64,000 nt of DNA from Cyathus striatus (lineage: Eukaryota; Basidiomycota; Agaricomycetes; Agaricales; Nidulariaceae). The notes below the pieces were generated by a model. It saw only the letters and a program-made list of their open reading frames with translations. It did no database searches and was not told the origin of the DNA. The stretch covers positions 1 to 64,000 of the forward strand of contig JAOVFP010000009.1 of assembly GCA_025738555.1 (NCBI GenBank), written 5' to 3'. Each line of letters begins with the position of its first letter. The stretch's first letter is position 1. Of this stretch, positions 38,401 to 50,704 are shown in pieces. A program made the position numbers and the translations under genes.

Positions 38401-39709
38401 TGTCACGGTCAATTTCAATTTGAGATTCGGAATCGGAGCTTCATTCGGAGCTAAACGCATCCCGATGTTGTCACAGTTTCATCACAACCTAGCGTAGCCC
38501 TAATTGGCCATTATACATCTATCGGGCTCGAGCATACCTTTTGAAAGGAAGTGTTCATATTTCTACCCGTTCTGTATTCCTGTTTGCTGCACGTACGTAG
38601 GTGTTTAGACATGCCACCGATATCCACCTCAAGAGGCGAGGGTCGGAGGGAGCATTACTTTTCAACGTCTTATCCGTCAAACTTAGGACGTTGAAGCTTG
38701 GTTGAAGCATTCTTAACTTCTTACTATGGCGCTCAAGAGGCTATTGTTCGGGATTTATACTTCCGAACTATTGATGAATTGAAGGACTGCTCGTAGATGA
38801 CTCTTGTTCGTTCTCATGGTAGTAAGTTATCGGGCTTAAGCTTGAGCTGATCTAGTTTGGATCTAGTAGGCAAGCCATGTCATGGGAAAGGTTTAGTAAC
38901 TCTTTCTCCGATTCTGACCAGTGGTCTACTAACGGTCTTTGTTGGTTGCAGGAACTTCTAGGTGGTTGTTGAACAAATTACAGCTGCCTATCTACTTGTT
39001 TGTGTTCTTATTTTACGACACTAGGATGCATTTTAGTATGCACCCTTTTTCGTTGAAAGCAGAATCTACGCCCTTCCAACGCCCTTCTATCTGGAATAAT
39101 TTACACATTCATTTCACAAGACTTGGTTCTGGTTCTTGTATTATCACGATTCAGTTAATCCCCGGATCATTTACAGAGGCTTATTCTGCCGTACTTCTCT
39201 ATGTTTCTGATGCCACTGCGTAAACTGCTCAATTTGCTTCCTGCTTTCGCGTTTAATGGGGCCTCTGCCCTATATTGCAGTCAGGTGCTCTCACTTCCCG
39301 ATGTTTGCTTTCCGAGACAGTTAGTCTTCCATTATCTCCGCCACCTGGAGTTTGTCAATTTACTACTGCTAGGACAGCTATCATCCTTCTCGACTTATAC
39401 CGAAAAGCTCGCATATGCGCACCTGGGTTTATCTCCATTCTGAGGAAAATCTTATGTCTTGACTTCTCGACGCTCTCGATACCCGTCCGGCAGTGATCCT
39501 TTGGGATTCATTCTCCTTCTAGCATGGTGTCTTCATTGACCTAATTTGAACACAACGATAGATTCTAGCGCTGGGCGTTCTGGATAAATACCATGGTGCA
39601 ACGAAAGAGTTCAGCAGGTTCACTGAACATCTTTGAATGTGAGGTTTCTTCTCTCAATGGCTTGATCAGTGTATGCTAACCACCGTACAGCACTGCTAGC
39701 GAATCCATA
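35469..39709. other. 4.2-kb stretch without a supported gene
   Basis: Only small unconnected open frames on both strands (for example 35.9-36.5, 36.8-37.1, 37.5-38.0 and 38.9-39.5 kb) with no recognised domain. Contains a diverged direct repeat at 37.36 and 37.57 kb. Vts1 upstream sequence occupies the left end. Confidence 0.4.
37357..37633. repeat. Diverged direct repeat, ~210-bp period
   Basis: About 60-70 bp near 37357-37425 (GCGTCTTCGCCGTC, then ACGCTCTGCA, then TA[TC]AATGCTG) recurs at 37575-37633 in the same orientation with substitutions and small gaps. Confidence 0.5.
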
Positions 39710-40358
39710 ATGCTCTTCTCCACTCCTCTCGTTCTGCTCGTTACGCTCGCCGGCACCTTGGTGTCTGCAGCACCTGCCTTACTTGCTACCGATGCTGCTG
39801 CGATCTGTGACCAGCCCAAGTTGAGCCCGAACGAGAAGGACTGGTCCACCGCGGCGTTCATCACGACGAACAGCGACAACCCTCTCAAGCATGCTCCCAT
39901 CTTCTGGAGTGGCAACACTGGTGGGGTGTCTGTCCTCGCCGACGCCGAGAAATGTACTACCAAAGTCGTTCCTCAGGGCTACACCGTCGGAATGATGATG
40001 TGCCAGCATGGTGGATTTACCATGCCTAGCAATGGCGTGACCACGACGACGGCTTCGCAGCTATGGGACACCGCTTCACGCGTTTTCGCACAGAATACGG
40101 TTGGCAAGGCCTTTGTTACCTTTGGGCAAACTGTGAACCCTCAGGGAACCTGGGCTAGGGTCGAGTTCCCTGCTTTGCAGACGAATAAAAAGGTCACGTC
40201 CGTATTGCAAATCGACCCCAATACGTGCGGTACGACATGCTACTGGTTGTGCAACAATCCTGCTGAGTGCAAGGTATGTGTTTGATCTTTGACATGACTT
40301 TAGCGACTCACTCTCGGTTTGTTTGCAGGGACTTAAGAAGTGCGCCAATGCGCCATGA
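39710..40358 (+). CDS. Secreted CD38/ADP-ribosyl-cyclase-like protein
   Basis: Two exons fit: 39710-40273 and 40329-40358 (197 residues). Residues 1-20 are a signal peptide (MLFSTPLVLLVTLAGTLVSA). The mature part has eight cysteines and no membrane anchor, so it should be secreted. Its order of motifs resembles the ADP-ribosyl cyclase/CD38 family (NAD glycohydrolases making ADP-ribose or cyclic ADP-ribose): PIFWSG corresponds to the first active-site Trp, QLWDTASRVFAQ to the second Trp with the following SxxxA helix, WARVEFPAL to the catalytic Glu strand, and CYWLCNNPAECKGLKKC to the Cys-rich C-terminus (NP followed by C). The acidic residue of the TLEDTL loop is not conserved (KVVPQGY). Enzyme activity is inference; the fold assignment rests on motif order and spacing recalled from animal members. 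Confidence 0.65.
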
Positions 40359-40859
40359 GCGACTTAGCTAGTTGTCAGATTCTTTTCTTAGTACTTAACT
40401 CAGAGGACGGCCGTGGTTTGCTAATGAAAAAGCGCAAAAAAAGGAATGATTATATAATATACTGCTTGAGTACAAGTTGTTTATGTAGTGGTTTACTTGT
40501 GCACGAAATGGAGATGGTTCTGGATGCAAGTCTGGCTTGTATTTTGTGGTGGTTTTGGCCAAGAGTACGGGCAGGTGACGTGATCGGCAGACAACGGAAG
40601 GAACATTTGGTGCTGAAGTAAGCAGAAGTGGCGACAATGTCAACACCATCAATTCCCTCGCTACTTAGCTCTTGCGATTTTCAGTTGACAGTGAAAGCTA
40701 GCAAGTAACGCTTGCCCCTTGTGTATCCCTTCTCCTCACCGTTTACCCCGTCCTCAGCACTCAAATCCACCGGGATCATCGTTAAACGCAACTAGCTGCT
40801 GGTTTATCCAGCCTATACCTAGTACATTAATTACAGCTACCCACAGTTAAATAGCTGCC
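40359..40859. other. Intergenic, Fzo1 promoter region
   Basis: Between the secreted protein and FZO1, same strand. No further gene recognised. Confidence 0.4.
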
Positions 40860-43559
40860 ATGGCTCAAGCTTACTTCCCCGCCTCTCCAGTCAAGGAGAG
40901 TCATTCATTCGCTGGCTTCCATGCTGACAGGCAACTAAAGGCTGAGGACGTTCAGGAGGCCTATGTTGAGCAGAAGGACCGGTAAGCTGCCTTGCATTCT
41001 GCTCTTGGTTTCCGTCTATTTACTCTTTATTTTGCGCCTACAAGCCTCGTTGGTGCTATCGACTCCACCAAGACTATACTGGACGATATCCGAGCTTTCA
41101 ACAAGGAGAAATGGGTTGTGAGGTACCCACAGCTCAAGGAGCAGCCTGAACAAGAAGAGCCGCCACAGCAGCAACCCGCCGCTACCAACCGCCGTAAGGC
41201 CGTCCGCCGTTCTTTGTCTTTCGCCGACGACCCTTCCTTCGAGGCTGAGGTCTTCGTCGCACAAAGAGAAGGGTTCAATCGCTCTTTCACACTGTCGTCC
41301 ATTGCGGACTCTCTCAACGAGGAGGAGGAATCAGACGACCCCACCGCTAAATCCGGTCAGGGGTCTAGCTCCAACGACGACTCCGACCGCCTTCTCCCCC
41401 CTTCGGACTTCAATGTTCTTCGACTCGACCTCAAACTCGGCGCACACAATGCATCGACCGCCGCGTCTCTCGTTTCTCAACTCGAAAAGTCATCTATCGC
41501 CAATCTCCTCGACGACCGTATCAGCACCTCTATCAACCATATTGACAAGCTCCGCCTCCGCGTGGAAGATACTTCTTCCAAGGTTCTCGTGACTGGTGAC
41601 CTAAATGCAGGTAAATCGACATTCGTGAACGCCCTGCTTCGCAGGGAGGTCATGCCTGTCGACCAACAGCCTTGCACCACCGCATTCTGCGAGGTGCATG
41701 ATGCCGCTGAGAACCAAGGTAAGGAGGAGGTCCACCTCTTGAAGGAAGGTGTTGTGTATAACATCAACGATGAATCCACATTCACCCGCGGTGCGATTCC
41801 CGATCTGGAAGAGATTGTTGCGGAGAACGAAGACACAAACAGGATGATCAAGATCTATCTTGCTGATACACGGGCACCTTCTGAATCCCTTCTCAACAAT
41901 GGTGTCGTTGACATCTCGCTCATCGATGCACCAGGATTAAACAGGGATAGCATAAAGACCACTGCTGTTTTCGCGCGGCAAGAAGAGATCGATGTCGTCG
42001 TCTTCGTTGTGTCAGCAGAGAACCACTTCACTCTTTCCGCCAAGGAATTCCTCTGGAATGCAAGCAATGAAAAGGCCTACCTCTTCATCGTCGTGAACAA
42101 GTACGACCAGATCAAGAACAAGGATAAGTGTCGTCGTCTTGTTCTCGAGCAAATCAAGCAACTCAGCCCTCGGACGTACGAAGATGCCGATGACCTCGTG
42201 CATTTCGTTGACTCCGCCGCTGCTCTCCAACCGTTCACAGCCAACCCGTCATTTGACGATCTCGAGCAGTCCCTGCGTTCCTTTGTTCTCGTCAAGCGCT
42301 CCAAGTCTAAGCTCCAGCCAGTTTCTACCTACCTCGCCAACCTTCTCACCGACATTGAGCTTCTGGCTGGTGCGAACGCTATTGTTGCTGAATCGGAACT
42401 TCAACACGCTAGGGAAGAGTTGTCCCAGGCACGTCCTGTTCTCGACAAGATGAAGAGCGGCCGTGATGAACTTGATACTGCTCTTGAATCTGTTGAAGAA
42501 GATAACGTCGCCAAGGCCAGTAACAGGACAATGACCCTCCTCAACAATGCTCTTGAGCTTGTTGGTCAAGGCCAGTTAGGTGCCAAGAAACCTCTTATTC
42601 CCATGCCTACTTACCCTGGCCTCCTTGGCTTATGGGACTACGCCCGTGATGTTCGCCGTGCATTGCTCGCAAGTGTTGATTGCGCAGTCAGGTTGGCGGA
42701 GGATGAAGCTAGGGTGATCACCACCGACGGCGTCACCAACATCAAGCAGCTTGGTGAGGACTACTTGCCTGAAGGCGTTGAAAGGAGCAAGAGGGTGTTT
42801 ATGCCCGAGGCAATGTTCAGCGTGGCTAGAAGGAATAGGAATGGAACCAAGAGCCGTAGGTCGTCGACGCACGGTCATATCGGTGGCGCGATTGTTGCTG
42901 GGGGTCTCCATGGCCTCGGCATCGGTCTCGCTCAGCGCTCTGACCTGCTCGAGACTACTTTCTTTGATATCTTTGATGTTCACCACCAGCTCTCCATCCA
43001 TTTCGGCGAGGAGAAGGCCGCAGCAGAAGAGGAAACCTCATCTACGCCAACTGCCCTTGGTCTTGTTAGTGTTGGTGTCGGCGCACTCACTATGGTCGGC
43101 GGTAAAGCTATTGGTGCACGTGCCATGATTGAGGGCGTTGTCCGCATTACAGATCTCCTCGGTAACGAGACTGCAAGGAAGTGGGCCGCCCCAGTGTTGG
43201 GCGCGGTGACCATCGGACTTACTGCCTACTTCGTCCTCGAGCTTCCTAGCTCAATTCCGCGTACTGTTGGCCGTCGTGTGCGGGCTTCCATACTCCGTGG
43301 TGATGGCACAGAGGGTGAACTACAGTTCGTCGATGCACATGCAAGCAGGATTAGCAGGGAGACGAGAAAAGTCCTCCGACTTGCTTCTTGGGACTTGCGC
43401 GAGCGTTTCCGTGGTGCCATGGAGGATCGGGTGACAGAGGTTCGAAGTGCAGAGGAGTTGGAAAAGAAGGCTTTGGGCGCAAAAGAGTGGTTCGAGTGCG
43501 TAGGGCAGAAGACGGGAAAGATTAGGGATGCGGCAAAGCTCGAAGCTATCGGTGCTTAA
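40860..43559 (+). CDS. FZO1: Mitofusin-type transmembrane GTPase, Fzo1
   Basis: Dynamin-superfamily GTPase of the outer mitochondrial membrane that drives mitochondrial fusion. Two exons, 40860-40981 and 41045-43559, give 878 residues, the usual length. GTPase motifs: P-loop GDLNAGKST (about residue 224), switch threonines in QPCTTAF, G3 DAPG (about 333), G4 NKYD (about 391). Helical bundle regions flank the GTPase. Hydrophobic segments around 640-660 and 710-780 (including LGLVSVGVGALTMVGGKAI and VLGAVTIGLTAYFVLELP) form the membrane region, followed by a C-terminal helix (WDLRERFRGAMEDR). The region 60-150 is Glu/Gln/Ser-rich linker. The first exon is short (41 codons) and its ATG at 40860 sits in a clean CC ATG G context. 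Confidence 0.95.
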
Positions 43560-44097
43560 AGTGATTTTTATGCTTTGGGATTTCTCTCTGATTGTTCGTG
43601 TCTGGATTTCATTCACGATAACCCGTATGTATATTCCTCTTATTACCTTTCATATTTCCGTTCTGCATTTTCTCGTGATACACAATACGTACGTTATGAT
43701 TCTTTTTTTGTTTTACAGCTTTCGTCAGACGCGAAGTAGACGTGTCGAATCAAATCGTTCTACTCTTTTGACCACGACTCAAAACACACTCTTTAGATTT
43801 TTTTTCTCTTTCTTATTTAAAAGCGGTTTGGGATTGAAATAGTCCCTCCTCTTTAACGCATCAGAATTAAAAATACAGTACCGATGTTATACAATGATTC
43901 TGCTCAACTGTCATGTTCTTAATGTCTCTAACATCAATGTGATGTATTTGTTGTATATGTTTGCAAAGTTGAAGCTTCTATTCGGCTATGAATTATACAT
44001 CTGAAGTCTGTTGATACACTTTTATAACATACAAAGTTCAGGAAATACAAAGCTACTTGGTAGTCCTTCCATACATGAGACAAGTGAAACAAGCAAC
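43560..44097. other. Intergenic, convergent 3' flanks
   Basis: AT-rich, between the FZO1 stop and the stop of the coiled-coil gene. Nothing identified. Confidence 0.4.
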
Positions 44098-45320
44098 TTA
44101 CTGGTATAAAGAAAGCTCCTGGTCCAATAATGCTATATCTGCCGCTAATTCATCTACACCCGTTGTATCTGAGGAAGGAAAAAGATCAACAGCCAAACCA
44201 TTGTACTCGCGTTTCTTGGGACCAGATTCGATATAGCTCAAGACTAGTTCTTCGATATTACGCGGCCAATTAAACTCTTCGATACAAATGCGAGCGTTGT
44301 GTTTTGCGACTTTGGGGTGCTGTTTGTTGTTTCTGTCTCCGCGAACGTTCTCTAGCGTGCTGAAGCAGTACTCTGCTATCATCCTTTGTTCTGAAGTTAA
44401 GCGTGACAAAACGTCTTCACAAAGATTTCTTCTATCTTGACTGTGATCTACTTTCGATTGTCGCATCAATTTTGATACTAGCATTTATTAGCTTCGACAG
44501 TCTGAAAAATGCAGAATTAACTGGCTACTTACTAGTGTCAAGCCCTTCTGTTTTCAAATAAACTTGATAGTCTCTTGTCATGGGACCACGATTTCTGATG
44601 GGCTTTGAATTTGAAAAATCGAACACTACATCATTGAGTCCTGCAGTCATAATTAGAATGATACGTGAAATATATCTAAGTACTTACCTCTCAGAATAGC
44701 GTCAACGACTGCATGTGAAGCAAGAAACTTTCTTTCATTCAGCTCCTCATTTGCGCGGGCCAATTGCTTTTTCAAGCTGAGTTTTTTGCTGGAGATGAGG
44801 ATTTGAATATTTCTCCCTTGCTCTTGAATATTTCTCCCTTGCTCTTGAATAATTCTCTCTTGCTCTTGGTCCTTTTCTCGCATCGCCGTCAATTCCCGAT
44901 TAAAACTTTCTAATCGCGAGTTCAAATCTTTAATCTGCTGATCACGTTCTAGGTCAAGATCGTCTAAACTAAAGAAAGAAAACCTGAATAAAGGAAGTTC
45001 AATGAAAGTGAAAACACTTACCGAAGCAACTCTTCTTTCCTTTCGCTTGAGCGCAATTCCTTATCTTCAGTACGAGTAACATTATAAATGTTAACTGTAT
45101 TAACATCTTTCTCTACCCTAGCCATATCCCAGCTGTCGAACGAAGGGATATTGTTTTGACGGGCAGCGTGAACTACATCTCTGCGTGAAGGCGAACTACT
45201 CTTGGCGGGAACAGGACGGATATCAGTTTTTGATACATGATAAAGGAACAGAGGTTTGGATTTGTTTCCCCCACTCAGTGGAACACTATGGTGGGGAGAG
45301 TGAACGACAGTCGCGTCCAT
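44098..45320 (-). CDS. Hypothetical coiled-coil protein, 355 residues
   Basis: Not recognised. Four exons fit: 45320-45022, 44968-44688, 44640-44533, 44477-44098. Residues about 1-80 are polar and Ser/Pro-rich. A coiled coil covers about 80-190 and contains a 7-residue duplication (EQGRNIQ twice, an exact 21-bp tandem repeat at about 44807-44848). The C-terminal 140 residues form a helical region with ICIEEFNWPRNIEELVLSYI and a short acidic end (ADIALLDQELSLYQ). Start chosen at ATG 45320 (MDATVVHSP); the frame is open to 45437 without an upstream ATG. Could be a lineage-specific fungal family; function unknown. Confidence 0.68.
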
Positions 45321-45969
45321 GATGAAAAGGAAAGAGGTGGTCTCTGGTAGACGAAAATAAGCGATATAGTTAAAAGACCAGAAGAAATCGAACGAAATAG
45401 ACTCTGCAATGCGAGCAATTCTAGTTAAAGCTTGCACGGGTCTGGTCTGTTATCAATGTCATAAGATCATGGCAAGTTTACAAGATTCGGCTTCTTAATA
45501 TACTTATATGCGAACAAATATTTGGTCAAGTAGGGACGCGTAACGCCGTAAACAACAAACGCTTAAAGCCTAATAGTAAATATGATCTCGATTGGATCTC
45601 GATTCCGACGTCTGTCCAAGCAATAATGCCCAAGTCAACCAAAAGCCAACTCCGTTTTCCTCGAATCTTTCGCCCTCTTTCGAACTAAGCTATTTCGTGA
45701 AGTTTGCATACGTATTCATAAACATTTCTGATACGTCGTTCATCAAGCCACAGGCCTCAGATCTCAGAGATCAATACTTAAGCTCAAAATAAGCTTCAGT
45801 CACACTTGAACGCGAAGCACTGGAAGTAGTTCATCGGCGCACGCGTCAATTCAAGCGTCGGTTCGAAACCACCAATTGCAGCTTATATGTAAAATTGAAA
45901 TATGGCATCGCAAAATACCCATTTTGTGTTTTCTCTTGATCTAAGAAGCACCAACATACTGCGAAGGTA
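45321..45969. other. Intergenic, no gene recognised
   Basis: Upstream of the coiled-coil gene and downstream of the pectinesterase stop. A short plus frame at 45592-45792 has no supporting feature. Confidence 0.4.
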
Positions 45970-47590
45970 TCAAAACTTGTAGGAGAAGTCAATCCAGCCA
46001 GGATGCTCCAAGAAAACCTTGTCAATTGTAAAGTTCTTCGCCTGGTCTGCCGTCAGAAGATGTTCCAAGGGTATTCGAGCGGTTGTATTTCCTCCCGGAC
46101 CTAAACTCGCAAATATGAGTGTGCTGAGAATCGAAGAAATAATGCTCGCCTGTTGAATTGAATTCAGCATAGAATGTCGTGTTCATTATTACCGGCCTAG
46201 GCGCGACGGTTGAGCACAACGAAATGACCAAAACTGGTATAATAGAGGTTCACCTGGCACTATCAAACGGTGTCCAACCCTCAGGGCGGATACTATCGTC
46301 CATGAAGGTACTTAAGAATACGGTAGTAGCAAGATCATTCCATGGTCTGCCTAGATATGTAGTATATCAGTATGTGGGCTCAATACAGAGCTACATATAG
46401 CACACCTAGGAAACATTTGTCTGCAGTGACGGCTGTAGCGTTAGCATCTGGGGACCTTATAATTTTGGAGTCGGAAATGTATGCCCCATATCGGTTCCCA
46501 GGAGCGTCGGTCAGATTAGTCCCTTTCCATGCAACTAACCCGCCTCCACATGCTCGATTTGCTAGGACGATGTTTTGGAACCACCTATCAGTGCAGAATA
46601 TGAGTTATGTGTAGTATGAGTGACGTCGGCGGTGAACTAACGCTGTTCCAAACCCGAAAACGTCTGTGAAGTAGTGAGCTAAATCCTGCATTAACAATAT
46701 CGCAAGGATACATACAATCTGTTTGCCCAAAAATCACACTGTCGACTACATATGTGCTTCCGTTGCGCCCGGTATACCATGTATCTTGATAGCTCGCAAA
46801 AGAACAGCCGTAAAACGAAGCGTTGGCATATGAAATATCCGTAACCAAAGCCTGGGAAATCGAGAAATTAGCCTGTTACAAGAAGGTCATGAGAGATTTA
46901 CATCTAGGGGAGGGTTCATAATTACCGCCCGATTTTGAAAATCGATATTATAAGCCTTAAAATCGGTGGTCCCAAACAACGGTTGTAACGGTGCACCAGT
47001 CGGACCCGCGCCAATCAATGAAGCATTGAACGAGGGCGCAACGAGTAATACGGCGGATGTCGCGTCGTCCATGCCGGTGAGTACGAATTGGTTGTCCCAG
47101 ATTTGAACTAAGTTTTTCTTTGTCCCATCGGTTGCGAATGGGGTGTTGAGATCGTTGATGGCAGAGGTGGGAAGCTGGCCCTATGTATTCGGTTAAACAG
47201 TTGGATCGAGTAGAGGAGAATGGATTTACAAGTAGCGTGAGCGGTCCAGTGCGCGTAATGTTAACAGTTTCGTGATACTCCCCAGCTCCTATGAGAATTG
47301 TAAACGCTCCCTTGTCTGGTCTTTTGTCCTTTTTAACTGGGGGGTATTGAGAAAGAGAAACCAGAAATTGCGTACAAAGATAAAACGGCATCCTGCACAC
47401 TATGGAATTTCGCATGCTGGTCCTTCGTGTCCTGTGATACAAATATCGTTCCTGAGGGACATCCGAGTAATGGTGATATCCCAGACGGCTTTTGTACCTG
47501 ACACGAGAGGAATTTTGGGGATAAGGCATGAATTGTGCTCACATATACCAGGAGCGCAAGGAAAGATGACAGTGTAGGGGGAATGCGCAT
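45970..47590 (-). CDS. Secreted pectinesterase (carbohydrate esterase family 8)
   Basis: Demethylates cell-wall pectin; extracellular plant-biomass enzyme. Nine exons fit: 47590-47376, 47320-47230, 47180-46926, 46872-46716, 46663-46642, 46584-46406, 46350-46254, 46196-46150, 46100-45970 (397 residues). Signal peptide about 1-22. Family motifs in order: GEYHETVNI, then SYQDTWY (catalytic-site Gln and Asp), GQTDYVFGFG assembled across two introns (catalytic Asp), and LGRPWND (substrate-binding Arg and Trp). Several NxT/NxS sites fit a glycosylated secreted enzyme. One exon is only 22 nt, and the last intron (46149-46101) begins with GC (CAG|GCGAGC) and ends TTTAG. A TATATAAA lies about 43 bp upstream of the ATG. 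Confidence 0.92.
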
Positions 47591-47631
47591 TTTTGAGTAG
47601 AAGTGCAATCATTAATATCCATGACTATACG

Positions 47632-47639
47632 TTTATATA
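47632..47639 (-). promoter_or_regulatory. TATA box of the pectinesterase gene
   Basis: Minus-strand TATATAAA about 43-50 bp upstream of the ATG at 47590. Confidence 0.45.
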
Positions 47640-48527
47640 GCTAGCATTCATGTTCATCGTCGGCCCGCTCAAGCAGCAAGGCGGGTTGTTGCTGGCAGTG
47701 TGGATCCAGATAATGGTAGCGGTCCGGTAAGAAGCTCAGAGTGAGAACGCAATGGTGTGTCGTGGTCAAGTTGTGGTCACGAGGGGAGTCACTGTCAGCG
47801 TGCAGACATCAAGATATTAATGACAATGCGCAACAGTTGTGCTCGCAGAAATAGCCAACTAACAGGGGGAAAGACGGCTTCCCAATAAAGGCAACGGTCA
47901 CCTCTGGTCGCCAGCAAGTCGCCAGCTTCATTGAACGCTGTTTGGGGACATCCAAGTCAGTTTAACGGTGGTCTACTATTATCATCAGCCAGGCTTTGGA
48001 CAGACGCGAGACCGAGAGATGTTGCGAGTTAGGAAGCTCAGCTATGCTTTGGGTGTAAAGCCACGCGCCAAGTTCGATCAATTTGGGTGGAGTTATCATT
48101 TATGCAAGCTCTAAGGCTACTATTTAATTTTGAACATCGATGTAGTAATCTGCCCATTATATTCTATACCCTTTCATATGTCTGCCCACCATGCATCAAG
48201 CTTCAAGTTAATGCTGTCGCTGTCTAGTTACTGGTTTGTGTTACACAGCTCCATCAAAAACCCTAGTTTGGTACAAGACCGTCCACGCACACGCGGACGT
48301 TTTTGGATCGCGACTAAGGGATTGGGCATCCCCATTTACATATTCGATATTACCAGGCGGGCTTGGTAAGTAACTAGTCATTCTTTTTGAATAGAACTAA
48401 GTATACGGAAAATATTCACTATGAGTTGGACTCTCAGACATTTAATTTTGATTCAATTGATCTCCAGACTTATAAAATGAGTATCAGCATGCTCGAATTT
48501 TTTCTTCGCTTTTTACTCACTGCCATC
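47640..48527. other. Intergenic between divergent genes
   Basis: Divergent upstream region of the pectinesterase and F-box-like genes. The frame of the latter is open from 48387. No other feature identified. Confidence 0.4.
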
Positions 48528-50055
48528 ATGGTATCCGAGTTCATACCTAATGAGATATGTATACGCATTTTCGAGCTCATCATTCCTAACAAAGACACAA
48601 CTTTCCAAGTATACAACTTTACAATGTCGAATCTATCACTGGTGTGTAAGCGATTTCGTGCTTTAGTTTTACCACATCTCTTCAGGCAATTAAAAATCAA
48701 GGGATGGGATTATTTTAGCCTGGAAATCAGCAAATCATATTCCTTCTGCAAATCATTAATTGAACAAAATGACTACGCCCAATATTTATCTAGATACATA
48801 AGTGAAGTCTATATTGAAGGTTTTAATTACCCATACAGTTCAACATTTACCTGCCTTTATCTCGACGCTATTGAGCAGATGCATAATATTACGTCGCTGC
48901 ATTTCTCATGGAGTACGATTGGCGAAAAGCAATTCAAGATGATTGCATCAATGAATGAATTACGCGCACTTGCACTCGTGGGGTCGGAGCAAACATACGA
49001 AAGCGAAAGACACTTATACACTGGCATGCATTATTTGTCTGCCTTGAAGCTAGAAAAGCTTCAGTTGCAGGACTGCTCGGGACCAAATTTCGAATTTGAG
49101 AAACAGATCATGAAACATATTGATCCAACATGTTTGAAAAACTTGGAAATGCGATCTGCTGTAACTTACATTCATTTCATATCAAATCAAACAAAATCAT
49201 TGGAATTGGAAAGGCTCTGCCTTTCTTATCCTGATGTTCTATCATCTGTTGGTATTTTAAATGAGTTGATTAGAACATTCCAGAAAACACCACTTCTCGT
49301 GAACCTCAGTATTGCAGGAGGGTCCATTTTGGAGACAAGCCAGTTGATGAAACCTGTTCTTCCACATCTCAAAACTATACAATTGGAAGGACATGCAGTT
49401 GCATTTCTAGAAATCTTTCTTGATTCGAACAGCAAGGTGGAAGACATAAAGCTTGATGATTACGTTAATCATGGAATCTTCAATGATAAGGATAGCCAAC
49501 TAGTCGTCGAACAGTCTACGAAGGCTATAATGTTGCATCCAAAAAATATTCGCAGCTTATGGGTGACGGAGAATTATATGGGAATACTAAAAATTGGAAA
49601 GGAGTTTAGCAACCTAGAACAACTTAAAATTGTGTGTTGCTTTAAGTCTTGGAATATTGGAGGACTTGATCGCTTGGAATTCGTAAGTAATCATTTACGT
49701 CATGTCACAGTCCCAGAAAACCCATGAACGACTACAGCTAATTAAGCAAACACTTGGAAAACAAGAAAGTTGGACCCCTATTCCAAGTCTCAGGCAACTG
49801 GAACTTCACTACAAATTTGAAGTGTTTGGTCCTGAATGCTATCCATTATGGGACCTGCGAAGACAGCATCTAATCCTCGAAACAATGGACATATTCAAGC
49901 AATTTCGTAATCTTAAAGTTTGTTCATTTCAGATCGGAATTGAGTGGCATAAGCATAAAACGTTAGATGGATCATCTCTCTGGAAGCCATTCATCTCAGC
50001 AGAGTTTCGTGCACACTATGAGAACATCATGTCGGAGATGACAGTCAGAATTTAG
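48528..50055 (+). CDS. F-box/LRR-like protein, with frame switch near 49.7 kb
   Basis: N-terminal F-box-like motif (IPNEICIRIFELI, then LSLVCKRFRALVLPHLF), which in this family binds Skp1 in SCF ubiquitin ligases, followed by leucine-rich repeat-like segments (LRALALVG, LKNLEMRS, LKTIQLEG, LEQLKIVCC). The reading frame from ATG 48528 stops at 49727, but the same type of sequence continues in the +1 frame from about 49702 to 50055 (LRQLELHYKFEVFG, NLKVCSFQIGIEW). Either one base is missing/extra near 49690-49730, or a 28-nt GTAAGT..CACAG segment (49684-49711) is an intron, which restores the frame. The ATG at 48528 was preferred over upstream ATGs because the F-box starts right after it. Sequence is AT-rich compared with neighbours. 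Confidence 0.7.
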
Positions 50056-50704
50056 TGAAATAAAACAAATTATAGTATAGTACTTATGTCCATATACATT
50101 ATAGTCTGCAAAAAAAAGCAACGTAAGTAAATATTAATAAACATGCAATGCACGCCTTCTCGCGATGAACGTAAAAGAAAGCTTCACTAAGCCTATTTTC
50201 AGGCTCGTGCGACTGTAAAGAATTATCACTTTGACTGAAGAAAATTGAGTGCTTACTTCTGCGGCAAAGGACTCAGCGAACTGCGTAATGTTTGTTTTCT
50301 TGTCGAAACTGATAGAAGTTAGAGCTATAATCGGAAAGAAGACATAAGCACCACTCGCTTTTCACAAACGCAATAACAACCCACTCCATTCTTCATTACC
50401 CTGAGGTTAATAGAGAGCCGCGAGGCGAAAACACAGAGCTAAAGAATCTAAAACCGATTCGAAATGCGAAGTGCTGAGGAGCACCTTAGTGCAAAAAGGT
50501 AGCTATATCGTGCGGTAGTTCTGAATGAGATGAGCCTAAAAAATTGAAAACTGGACCCGTGATACAAAGGGCTGAAGAGCACCTCATCGCAGGAGGGCAA
50601 GGAAACGACATCCACGACATCGTTTTCTATTTTTTTTTTTTGGTTGCATGCTGATCGGAAGGATTGAAGGAATGTTATCAGGCAGCACCGAAGGAAGCTT
50701 GAGT

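Noticed and set aside
45840..45870. GGTTCGAAACC, resembling a tRNA T-arm
   Set aside because: No acceptor, D or anticodon stems pair around it.
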